DNA from: Cytophagales bacterium
GTDB lineage: Bacteria; Bacteroidota; Bacteroidia; Cytophagales; CCMP332
Reading direction: 5' to 3'
Length of the DNA: 32,610 bases
NCBI GenBank assembly: GCA_028279065.1
Contig: JANQSY010000140.1
Location: 1 to 32,610, forward strand
Positions 15,807-23,075 of this stretch are shown here, piece by piece; the stretch's first letter is position 1, and every line of letters starts with the position of its first letter. A program made the translations under genes and the position numbers. Below the pieces are notes generated by a model, which did no database searches, was not told the origin of the DNA, and saw only the letters and a program-made list of their open reading frames with translations.

Positions 15807-17030
15807 ATGTCCCCCACCCTCTTAATAGTATCCAGTGGAATCTTAATTATGTCCCTGACTTCTTCTTTAGCGGGCACCTTCGTGTTCCTGAGGAAGGAAT
15901 CCCTCCTTGGAGACGTTCTTTCTCATGCGGTCTTCCCAGGGGTTTGCATCAGCTTTCTTATTGCTGGTGAGAAGGACAACTTCGTTATTCTGATCGGCGC
16001 AACCATTACCGGGATCATAGCCATATCCTTGATCCAATACCTAGGCAATAAACCCAAGGTGAAGCAGGATGCTGCCTTGGCTTTTGTGCTTTCTACATTC
16101 TTTGCCTTGGGGATCGTGATACTTGCCTATATGCAAAATTTGGGAATCAGCGGGCAATCAGGTTTGGAGACATTTCTTTTTGGATCAGCCGCCTCCATTC
16201 TTTTAGAGGACTTTTGGTTCTTCATCCCTGCATTCATTTTGGTGTTGACCCTTTTTGGATTATTCTACAAAGAACTCAAGTTGGTCTCCTTCGACCGAAA
16301 ATTTGGGATCATCTCAGGGATCTCATCCAGGACCACGGACATGGTAATAGGTATTATGGCCCTCTTGGCAATTGTTACCGGAATCCAGGCTATGGGGGTC
16401 GTTTTGATGGCCTCACTTATGATCATCCCACCGGCTATCGGAAGGACCATGTCGGTGACGCTGAAAAAGATGATCATCATTGCAATGCTTACCGCATCCC
16501 TTGGAAGTATTGCAGGGACCTATTTCTCAAGCACAATGACCGGAGCACCGACCGGGCCATGGATAGTTCTGTTTCTTGGATGCATAGCGATCATTGCATT
16601 CATTTTCTCCCCTACCCGAGGTTTGATCTCAAGACGAATTAGCGCCTTGCGGCAGGAGACCAAGATCCGTTCGGAGCATATACTCAAATCCATGTATAAG
16701 GGTCAGGAGGATGGAAAAATGCCTGAATTCAAAGGATCAAAAGATAGCCGAGGATTAAACAGCCTGAGAACAAAAGGTTTGGTTGAACGGGTCGAAGGCC
16801 GCTTCAGGCTAACTGAGAGTGGAAGAGAAGAAGGGAGAAGACTGGTCCGTTTGCATAGGCTATGGGAATTGTATCTGACCAAGAAAATGGGAATCCAAGC
16901 GGATCATGTCCATGAGGACGCCGATTCGGTTGAGCATATAATCAGCGGGGATGTGGAGGAACTGCTCCTGGAAGTATTGGATCATCCTCAAAAGGATCCT
17001 CATGATCAGGAAATACCATACGGAAAATGA
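15807..17030 (+). CDS. metal ABC transporter permease (ABC-3 family) fused to a DtxR/MntR-like C-terminal metal-sensor module
   Basis: Residues 1-272 are an ABC-3 permease for Mn/Zn/Fe with about eight helices and the family motifs FLRKESLLGDVLSHAVFPGV and MGVVLMASLMIIPPA. Ordinary family members stop near 280 residues. Here about 130 more follow: a winged-helix-like part (285-345, GLNSLRTKGLVERVEGRFRLTESG) and a dimerisation/metal-binding part (346-405, LHRLWELYLTKKMGIQADHVHEDADSVEHIISGDVEE given here in outline). His350, Glu354, His369, Asp373, Glu376 and His377 align with the two metal sites of DtxR; Asp replaces Cys102, as fits Mn-type sensors. The cytoplasmic tail could gate transport by metal or bind DNA. 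The next gene overlaps by four bases. No ATPase or binding protein is adjacent. Confidence 0.9.
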   Translation: MSPTLLIVSSGILIMSLTSSLAGTFVFLRKESLLGDVLSHAVFPGVCISFLIAGEKDNFVILIGATITGIIAISLIQYLGNKPKVKQDAALAFVLSTFFALGIVILAYMQNLGISGQSGLETFLFGSAASILLEDFWFFIPAFILVLTLFGLFYKELKLVSFDRKFGIISGISSRTTDMVIGIMALLAIVTGIQAMGVVLMASLMIIPPAIGRTMSVTLKKMIIIAMLTASLGSIAGTYFSSTMTGAPTGPWIVLFLGCIAIIAFIFSPTRGLISRRISALRQETKIRSEHILKSMYKGQEDGKMPEFKGSKDSRGLNSLRTKGLVERVEGRFRLTESGREEGRRLVRLHRLWELYLTKKMGIQADHVHEDADSVEHIISGDVEELLLEVLDHPQKDPHDQEIPYGK

Positions 17031-17926
17031 GCGATGCATTCTGGATCATAGGGACAGGTTTCTTGGTAGCAGCAAGTTGCGGCCTTTTGGGGGTCTTTCT
17101 GTTGCTAAAAAAAGTTACCATGATAGGTGACGCCATCTCCCATTCGGTCCTGCCAGGAATAGTGATCGCTGTAATGCTCAGCGGTAGCCTTAGTTCGATC
17201 TGGGTTTTTATCGGAGCAGGTTTAGCAGGGTTTGTTGCGGTTCTGATCATAGACCTGCTCAAAAACAAATTCAAACTTCAGAATGATGCTTCTCTGGGTT
17301 TGACTTTCACCGTAATGTTTGCCCTGGGTGTTGTACTGATCTCATCGTATGTAGGTGATGTTCATATCGATCAGGAATGTGTTCTTTATGGCGAGATCAC
17401 CTTCCTGCCACTTTCCGAATCTGTGGTATGGAATGGGAAAGAACTTGGACCCAAGACCTTTTTTAACCTCTTAGGAAACTTTGTCTTGGTGGGGATAATG
17501 CTGATCTTCTTTTTCAAGGAGTTTAAGGTCAGTTCCTTCGATCCGGGATTTTCGGCTCTTTCGGGGATCGGACCGCATAGATACCATCTGCTACTGCTCG
17601 GCCTTGTTTCTTTGACCACAGTGGCTTCTTTTGAGGCTGTCGGATCCATCTTGGTTGTTTCATTTTTGGTTGGACCTCCACTTGCAGCATACCAGATAAG
17701 CAGGAATTTGAGCCAAATGTTGGTTTTTACCCTTGGATTTGGTCTTCTGGCATCGATTTTTGGCTATTTCTTTGCTCTAAAGCTCAATTCTTCAATTTCA
17801 GCCTCCATGGCTTTGTTTTCGGGCATTATTTTTGCTTTGATCTATCTAATAAAGGGCCTTTTTCTAAGCAACTGGAATCCTTTTATGAAAAGGGACGTTG
17901 TAGAGAGTGGGTTTTTTGAACCTTGA
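17027..17926 (+). CDS. metal ABC transporter permease (ABC-3 family), second subunit
   Basis: The 299-residue inner-membrane protein has about eight helices and the ABC-3 signatures LLKKVTMIGDAISHSVLPGI near the start and FEAVGSILVVSFLVGPPLAAY near the C-terminus. It overlaps the preceding fusion permease as ATGA and most likely forms a heterodimeric channel with it for manganese, zinc or iron. Unlike its partner it has no C-terminal sensor domain. Between about residues 105 and 145 a longer loop (DVHIDQECVLYGEITFLPLSE) matches the extended loop of one branch of the family. The ATP-binding and solute-binding subunits must be encoded outside this window. Confidence 0.92.
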   Translation: MSDAFWIIGTGFLVAASCGLLGVFLLLKKVTMIGDAISHSVLPGIVIAVMLSGSLSSIWVFIGAGLAGFVAVLIIDLLKNKFKLQNDASLGLTFTVMFALGVVLISSYVGDVHIDQECVLYGEITFLPLSESVVWNGKELGPKTFFNLLGNFVLVGIMLIFFFKEFKVSSFDPGFSALSGIGPHRYHLLLLGLVSLTTVASFEAVGSILVVSFLVGPPLAAYQISRNLSQMLVFTLGFGLLASIFGYFFALKLNSSISASMALFSGIIFALIYLIKGLFLSNWNPFMKRDVVESGFFEP

Positions 17927-17929
17927 TAG

Positions 17930-17937
17930 TAATTTTG
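17930..17937 (+). promoter_or_regulatory. -7-like box TAATTTTG before the thioredoxin gene
   Basis: TAATTTTG fits TAnnTTTG exactly, five bases before the preferred ATG at 17943. A TTTTTTG lies only 11 bases upstream, shorter than the usual spacing. This would again give a nearly leaderless transcript. Confidence 0.22.
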
Positions 17938-17942
17938 TAACC

Positions 17943-18443
17943 ATGAAGAAAATTTTATTTCTGTTGATAGTACCTGTCCTGATGAGCTACGCAACAGATC
18001 CTAAAACCGAAGCAGCAGAGGCACAGGTGAAATGGTATTCCTTTGAGGAAGCCGTTAAAAAAGCAGAAGCTAACCCCAAGAAGATCTTTATTGATGTTTA
18101 CACCGATTGGTGTGGCTGGTGTAAGAAAATGGATAAGTCCACCTTCAAAAATGAAAAGGTTGTAAGGATCCTGAACAAGGATTATTACGCGGTCAAACTG
18201 AATGCGGAAAGCAAGACGCCAATCGAAGTGAAAGGGAAAAGCACCACTCCCAAAGCTGTGGCTCGGGGCTTCAATGTGAGTGCCTACCCCACCACCGTTT
18301 ACCTTGATGAAAATCAGAATTTGATCCAGGTGGTACCGGGTTACCAGAATGCTGATAATCTGGATATGATCCTCAATTTCTTTGGTGGGGATTTTTATAA
18401 GAACACCAACTGGAAGGATTTCCAGTCCAATTATCAGAAGTAA
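17943..18443 (+). CDS. periplasmic thioredoxin-fold protein (CGWC)
   Basis: This is an exported thiol-disulfide protein. From the ATG at 17943 it has 166 residues, with a signal peptide (KKILFLLIVPVLMSYA). A DUF255/thioredoxin-like domain follows: KIFIDVYTDWCGWCKKMD (Cys57, Cys60), a long central helix, and the cis-Pro loop SAYPTTVYLD. An upstream GTG at 17907 would put 12 non-hydrophobic residues before the signal and is rejected. The stop TAA directly abuts the TTG start of mnmE, so the two are probably co-transcribed. The role is likely reduction of periplasmic or outer-membrane protein thiols; the partner is unknown. Confidence 0.88.
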   Translation: MKKILFLLIVPVLMSYATDPKTEAAEAQVKWYSFEEAVKKAEANPKKIFIDVYTDWCGWCKKMDKSTFKNEKVVRILNKDYYAVKLNAESKTPIEVKGKSTTPKAVARGFNVSAYPTTVYLDENQNLIQVVPGYQNADNLDMILNFFGGDFYKNTNWKDFQSNYQK

Positions 18444-19853
18444 TTGACCGACGGGAACAGCCCGCAGGAAGAAACGATAATAGCATTGGCTACCCCCGAG
18501 GGAACCAGTGCTATTGCTGTTTTAAGGCTCAGCGGAAAGGATACAATCTCTATTGTAAATGATTTTTTTCCTTCCAAGGACCTTCTCGCATCTCAATCTC
18601 ATACCCTCCACTTCGGAAAACTGAAAACGGAAAACGGAATCATTGATGAGGTTCTGGTATCGGTATTTAGGGCACCAAATTCTTATACAGGTGAAGATGT
18701 TATTGAGATCTCCTGCCATGGCTCCCCCCATGTGGCTAAAACCATTATCCAGCACTTCCTGGCCAGTGGTGCAAGACATGCCTCAGCAGGGGAATTTACC
18801 AAAAGGGCCTTCCTGAATGGAAAGCTCGACCTGAGTCAGGCAGAAGGGGTTGCTGATCTGATCCATTCGGATAGTGAGGCATCCAGAATTGCTGCGGTGA
18901 ATCAATTGAAAGGGGGTATCAGAGACGAGATATCGGGCCTTAGAGATGAGTTGTTAGAAATTTCAGCATTGCTTGAATTGGAGCTCGACTTCAGTGAAGA
19001 GGATGTTGAGTTTGCCGATCGCACTCAGTTGAAAGACCTGGCAGATAGAATAGAAAAAAAGATCTCCTCACTTCTGACCTCTTTCAACTACGGGAACGCC
19101 ATCAAAGATGGGATCTCTGTGGTTATTGCAGGCCCTCCCAATGTTGGTAAGTCAACCTTACTCAATGCCTTGTTGAAAGAAGAAAGGGCTATAGTATCCG
19201 ATATTCCCGGAACGACCAGGGACTTTATCGAGGACACCATTCACATTGATGGGATCAAGTTCCGCTTTACTGACACGGCTGGCATCAGGGAAACACAGGA
19301 TCAAGTAGAATCCATCGGCGTCGCCAAGACCCATGAAAAGGTCAGAGCAGCTTCTCTTGCACTATATCTTTTTGATGCCTCATCCGAGTTCAGTCCTGAG
19401 AGGATCGAAGAAGAGGTTCATACACTGGAGGGTACAAGGAATATTTTCATTCTTGGCAACAAGATTGATGAAAGCGAAGCAGATCTACCAAAGGAGATCG
19501 GGGGGTATTACGTGCTGGGAATCTCTGCAAAGGAGGGATTGGGCCTTGAGGATCTCAAGCAGGATATCTCCGACTGGATCCAAAAAGAAAAACCCCAGGG
19601 CAACCAAACCCTGGTGACCAATGCCCGGCACTACGAAGCATTCAAGAAAGCTCAAGATTCGGTAAAAGATCTTTTGGAGGGATTGGGTTCTACAAACTCC
19701 GAACTTCAAACTACAAACTCTTCAATTCGGACTTCGGACTTACTTTCAGAGGACATTCGCCAGGTATTAATGCATTTGGGGGAGATTACCGGTGAAGTTA
19801 CCAATGAAGAAGTGCTCGGAGCGATTTTCTCGCGGTTCTGCATAGGTAAATAA
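18444..19853 (+). CDS. mnmE: tRNA modification GTPase MnmE (TrmE)
   Basis: MnmE, with MnmG, installs the carboxymethylaminomethyl group at wobble U34 of several tRNAs. The 469 residues contain the N-terminal folate-binding domain (NSYTGEDVIEISCHG, about 79-93), the G domain with G1 GPPNVGKS (230-237), G2 GTTRD (256-260), G3 DTAG (277-280) and G4 NKID (339-342), and the invariant C-terminal FCIGK with Cys466. The start is a TTG at 18444 immediately after the thioredoxin stop; no ATG gives a complete N-terminus. Residues of about 417-433 are an insertion encoded by a 7-base repeat array (19694-19742) that is in frame and low in complexity (S/T/N/Q). It falls in the C-terminal helical domain before LLSEDIRQVL. 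Confidence 0.97.
   Translation: MTDGNSPQEETIIALATPEGTSAIAVLRLSGKDTISIVNDFFPSKDLLASQSHTLHFGKLKTENGIIDEVLVSVFRAPNSYTGEDVIEISCHGSPHVAKTIIQHFLASGARHASAGEFTKRAFLNGKLDLSQAEGVADLIHSDSEASRIAAVNQLKGGIRDEISGLRDELLEISALLELELDFSEEDVEFADRTQLKDLADRIEKKISSLLTSFNYGNAIKDGISVVIAGPPNVGKSTLLNALLKEERAIVSDIPGTTRDFIEDTIHIDGIKFRFTDTAGIRETQDQVESIGVAKTHEKVRAASLALYLFDASSEFSPERIEEEVHTLEGTRNIFILGNKIDESEADLPKEIGGYYVLGISAKEGLGLEDLKQDISDWIQKEKPQGNQTLVTNARHYEAFKKAQDSVKDLLEGLGSTNSELQTTNSSIRTSDLLSEDIRQVLMHLGEITGEVTNEEVLGAIFSRFCIGK
19694..19742 (+). repeat. heptanucleotide array inside the mnmE reading frame
   Basis: Seven units in exact phase: AAACTCC GAACTTC AAACTAC AAACTCT TCAATTC GGACTTC GGACTTA. It is the same RRACTYC family as arrays A-C near tRNA-Leu and shares AAACTCTTC with B and C. 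The 49 bases are read through in frame as a Ser/Thr/Asn-rich stretch. Confidence 0.8.
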
Positions 19854-19966
19854 GTCAGAAACGAGATTGAGAAACGAGATAACTCAATTTGTCACCCCCG
19901 AATCCCAATCCCGCCTCCCGATTCTGCACGCCCGCCGTAGCCTTTGGCGGCCGATGGAAGCTACGC
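19854..19966. repeat. intergenic inverted repeats after mnmE
   Basis: A heptad-like left arm (CAGAAACGAGATTGAGAAACG and on, 19856-19883) faces a right arm CCCGAAT CCCAATC CCGCCTC CCGATTC (about 19897-19924). A second GC-rich hairpin follows with perfect CGTAGC/GCTACG arms (19936-19941 and 19960-19965) and an inner CCGCC/GGCGG pair. They may act as a terminator for mnmE and as an element end. A long reading frame crosses here from an ATG at 19889, but its codons look non-coding. Confidence 0.5.
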
Positions 19967-20047
19967 GAAAGCGATGAAGGAGGGTATAGGAAAGTAAACT
20001 TAAATCTTCCACCAAACTATTGTTGGTCAATTGCCGTAATTTATAAT

Positions 20048-20917
20048 GTGAAACTTCCATGGCTGATCATACTGGTTCTTTTCTCATATGCTTGCAGTAA
20101 TACTAACAACCCCTCTCCCTCCACCAATTGTAATAGCTCCTCAAACTCGCTACGCCCAAAAAGGATTGGAGAATGGAATTTTGTATGGGATGGGAACTGT
20201 CTTCGAAAAATTGAGAAGACAAAAAAAGCTTGGAATTATTGGGCAAATGGCTGCTTAGACGTCAGGTATCGAATAAACTATGGAGCTAATGAAAAGATTT
20301 CATCGATTGGACTTACACACACCATTCAAAGAGATGCTCCTGATGCTCCATTTAAAACTGATTCCAAAACAATTCCATTTATATACAGCCTGAATAACTT
20401 AATCCAAATCGGGGACACTCCTGTAACCATAAACACGAATTCTACCGGCCAGGTGACTGACGTAATTCTGGGACAAAGTCATCTCTATTTTGATAGCCTG
20501 AGGAACTTGATTTCATGGGATTATAAGGGCATTGAATTTCTTGCTTTCTATGATTCCCTTGAGAAAAGTCCATTTGAGGGATTTCCATTTGAGCTTGCCC
20601 TCTACCTTTTTACCCATCGCCCATTAAGTCATGAATGCCCCTACGCCAATTTTAGTTCTCCATTTGTTCCCACCCTACCAAACTCAATTCAGATATTTTT
20701 AAATATGCAATTTGGGCCCTATTGCTTAAAAACCTGGAGAAGCAAGGATTCTACAGGATGGGGATTAAATCAGCCAAGACCCTTTATCATAGAAGGGAAT
20801 ATTTTAAAGTCAGCCCCTCAGCCTGGAAGTTTAATGGTAAACATTTCTGAAAATCTAAAAGAAGTTTTAGATGGAAGTTCAGTAAACACCCAATACTCAT
20901 TTGAGATAGGCTTTTAA
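20048..20917 (+). CDS. hypothetical lipoprotein
   Basis: I do not recognise this protein. From a GTG at 20048 it is 289 residues, with a lipoprotein signal (KLPWLIILVLFSYACSN; lipobox Cys about residue 16) and then an Asn/Ser-rich linker. The rest is polar, with GEWNFVWDGNCLRKIEKT and repeated short strand-like segments (INYGANEKISSIGL, NTNSTGQVTDVIL, HLYFDSLRNLISWDYKG) that recall the YD/RHS-like or DUF4595-type repeats of Bacteroidota lipoproteins, though this is only a resemblance. The ATG at 19889 would add 53 residues translated from repeat DNA and bury the signal peptide, so it is rejected. It lies inside the candidate island and is AT-rich. Confidence 0.7.
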   Translation: MKLPWLIILVLFSYACSNTNNPSPSTNCNSSSNSLRPKRIGEWNFVWDGNCLRKIEKTKKAWNYWANGCLDVRYRINYGANEKISSIGLTHTIQRDAPDAPFKTDSKTIPFIYSLNNLIQIGDTPVTINTNSTGQVTDVILGQSHLYFDSLRNLISWDYKGIEFLAFYDSLEKSPFEGFPFELALYLFTHRPLSHECPYANFSSPFVPTLPNSIQIFLNMQFGPYCLKTWRSKDSTGWGLNQPRPFIIEGNILKSAPQPGSLMVNISENLKEVLDGSSVNTQYSFEIGF

Positions 20918-20997
20918 TTCACAATCAAAAACCAAATGGACATTGGAATTTTCAGGATCTGCCCAAAACCATTATGGTCCTTGTATTATTCATTCCC

Positions 20998-22074
20998 CTA
21001 AAACTTGTTCTTGTTTTTTTGATCCACGAATTGCTTTACCATTTTGCCAAAAGCCTTCTCCTTTCTGCGTTTTTCGTATACTGAAGCTGAGAAGTGGGCC
21101 TGTTCGCGCTCCAACTTCATAAAATTCTTGTAGGTTTCTGGGCTAACTTCCCCGGATTCCATAGCAGCAAGCACTGCACAACCTTCTTCATTTTGATGGC
21201 TACAATCCTTGAACTTACAATCCTTCGCCAGTTCATAAATTTGATCAAAGGTCATTTCAAGGCCGGCTGCATCGTCAGTAATACCAACTTCGCGCATTCC
21301 AGGGTTATCTATGATCACTCCGCCTGATTCCAGGACTATTAATTCCCGATGGGTGGTGACGTGCTTTCCTCGATCAATGGATTCGCTAATGGCTGCTGTT
21401 TTCATGATTGAATCGCCTGCTAAGCTGTTTATTAAGGTTGATTTTCCAACACCCGAAGAACCAAGCAGGCAATAGGTTTTTCCTGGATTGATTAACGATT
21501 TTACTTGGTCTAATCCATCTCCTGTCAGGTTACTTATTGTGAGTAGTTCTACTCCTTTGATGCGATTGCTGACTTCCTGAATAATCTCATTTAACTGCTC
21601 CCGCCCAATCAGATCAATCTTATTCAGGATTAGCAAAGGCTCAATATTGGTAGAGTTGCAAATCGTTATGTAGCGTTCAAATCGATTGGGGCTGTAATCC
21701 CGATTTACCGATTGGACGATAAGCCCATAATCAATGTTGGAAGCAATGATTTGTTTTTCACCATATCTGGCCACTGCCTGTCGCTCCAATACATTCCTTC
21801 TTGGGTAAACTGCATGGATCAATCCTTTTTGCTCTTCATATTGAATCACAGCCACCCAATCGCCAACGACTGGCAAATCGGATCTACCTTGCGCAGTGAA
21901 TCTTAGATTTCCAATAAGCTCACACTCTATCTCACCTTGCTCTGTGAGTACCTTATACCGCTCTTTATGCTCAAGAACAACCCTGCCCACGCCAAAAGAA
22001 TCAAGGTTATTCTCTATTCTGTTTCTATCGAAAAACTCGTCAAATCCTAGGTCCTTTATACCGTTCTGTTCCAT
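20998..22074 (-). CDS. rsgA: RsgA-family ribosome small-subunit-dependent GTPase
   Basis: RsgA is a circularly permuted GTPase that acts late in 30S maturation. The 358-residue protein has the family order: an N-terminal OB-fold (GRVVLEHKERYKVLTEQGE, VVGDWVAV), then G4 NKID (151-154), G1 GSSGVGKST (205-213), G3 DNPG (256-259), and a C-terminal zinc site (Cys286, Cys291, His293, Cys299). The N-terminal extension IKDLGFDEFF and the length near 355 fit a second RsgA subgroup rather than the roughly 310-residue form common in Bacteroidota. It may therefore be an extra paralogue, which suits its position in the candidate island. A paralogue elsewhere in the genome would settle this. Confidence 0.9.
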   Translation of the reverse strand: MEQNGIKDLGFDEFFDRNRIENNLDSFGVGRVVLEHKERYKVLTEQGEIECELIGNLRFTAQGRSDLPVVGDWVAVIQYEEQKGLIHAVYPRRNVLERQAVARYGEKQIIASNIDYGLIVQSVNRDYSPNRFERYITICNSTNIEPLLILNKIDLIGREQLNEIIQEVSNRIKGVELLTISNLTGDGLDQVKSLINPGKTYCLLGSSGVGKSTLINSLAGDSIMKTAAISESIDRGKHVTTHRELIVLESGGVIIDNPGMREVGITDDAAGLEMTFDQIYELAKDCKFKDCSHQNEEGCAVLAAMESGEVSPETYKNFMKLEREQAHFSASVYEKRRKEKAFGKMVKQFVDQKNKNKF

Positions 22075-22454
22075 TGATATTTGCTTTTGTAAATACGACT
22101 TAACGTTAATGGACTCATTTATGAAATCTGCAATTCATGATTTTTGAATCTAGGAAAATTAGAGAAAACTCCAGGCAACATCAGCCCCTGTTTCTGCATC
22201 GGAAAGTGAAAGGACTCTAAATTGCTGTTTTTGAATGGCTTATATTCCTGATTTCACATCCTATCAAAGATGTTGATCGCTTGGAGGGCCGCTTTCCGAA
22301 AATACTGGCTCTTTTTTGGGAATTGCTGCATCACTTAGAATTTACCCACTAAAAGGGACTCTTTCAGAAAACAATGATCATAGATTTAGCTCAGGACCAA
22401 TCAAAGTCGATCCTTCATCTCCTAAAAATGTAATTTGGTCTCCCATGTCAGCAT
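22075..22454. other. intergenic gap between divergent genes, no gene seen
   Basis: This 380-base stretch separates the divergent RsgA and beta-barrel genes. I see no supported reading frame, no heptad array and no RNA fold. A box TAATTTGG at about 22432-22439, roughly 16 bases before the beta-barrel ATG, is one base short of the TAnnTTTG promoter consensus. Short minus-strand coding-like fragments (see rejected items) may be remains of a decayed gene. Confidence 0.5.
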
Positions 22455-23075
22455 ATGAGTAATACCATTCCTAGGATTTTCTCAGTTTTTTTGACGCTCA
22501 CGTTTGTTCTGCTTCTTTCAGCAAAATCATTCTCAGTGGGAACAGACTCAACCAGGTCCTTCATGAAGTTCCCCATTATTGCGGGGATTCAATTTCAAAA
22601 TTTTGCACTTCCTTTTGGGGATATGTCAAGCAACTTCAGTCATCCAGGCTTTTTTGGTGGGTCGGAGATCTCCTATAACCAATCAAATTCCCTCCTTCAA
22701 CAAGGCATGATCGGGTTTTATAGAAACCGGGAAATTGGAAATGGAATTTTTGTTAATACCCAGTTCTGCTACAGGCCTAAGCTAGCCAAGGAGCTGTTTG
22801 GTGAACTTAAAGGTGGAGTCGGAATTTTACGGGTCTTTCATCCCACACAGGCTTATAGATATGAAAATGGGACCTGGGAAGAAATATCTGGGGGCAAAAC
22901 CCAATTGTATCTGCCTTTTGAATTTGGTTTTGGATATTCCTTTGATACATCCATAGGGAAAGTATCTCCTTTCGCAAGTTATCAAATCGGCCTTGCCTTT
23001 TTTTATAACCTAACACTACCTTATAATTTTTATACCAGCTTCTTATTTGGTTGCCGAATTAACTTGTTGAAATGA
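22455..23075 (+). CDS. predicted outer-membrane beta-barrel protein, unknown function
   Basis: The 206-residue protein has a signal peptide (IFSVFLTLTFVLLLSAKSFS). Aromatic, alternating strands follow (FGGSEISYNQ, GIFVNTQFCYRP, TQLYLPFEFGFGYSFD, SPFASYQIGLAFFYN) and the protein ends TSFLFGCRINLLK, consistent with a small barrel. I do not recognise the family. Its TGA overlaps the ATG of the following serine hydrolase, so the two are translationally coupled and may act together at the cell surface or in the periplasm. Confidence 0.75.
   Translation: MSNTIPRIFSVFLTLTFVLLLSAKSFSVGTDSTRSFMKFPIIAGIQFQNFALPFGDMSSNFSHPGFFGGSEISYNQSNSLLQQGMIGFYRNREIGNGIFVNTQFCYRPKLAKELFGELKGGVGILRVFHPTQAYRYENGTWEEISGGKTQLYLPFEFGFGYSFDTSIGKVSPFASYQIGLAFFYNLTLPYNFYTSFLFGCRINLLK

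Noticed and set aside
16214-16642. A 142-codon plus-strand frame inside the fusion permease
   Set aside because: It is an alternate frame of a transmembrane gene, with His/Asp-rich non-protein-like composition.
17907-17942. GTG start of the thioredoxin gene inside the end of the second permease gene
   Set aside because: It would put 12 residues before a clear signal peptide that starts at the ATG at 17943.
19889-20047. N-terminal extension of the island lipoprotein from the ATG at 19889
   Set aside because: The 53 extra residues come from palindromic repeat DNA and would bury a clear lipoprotein signal peptide beginning at the GTG at 20048.
22377-22445. Short minus-strand frame (about 22 codons, MGDQITFLGDEG start) in the gap upstream of the beta-barrel gene
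   Set aside because: Too short and without any supporting context; it may be a decayed fragment but cannot be called.
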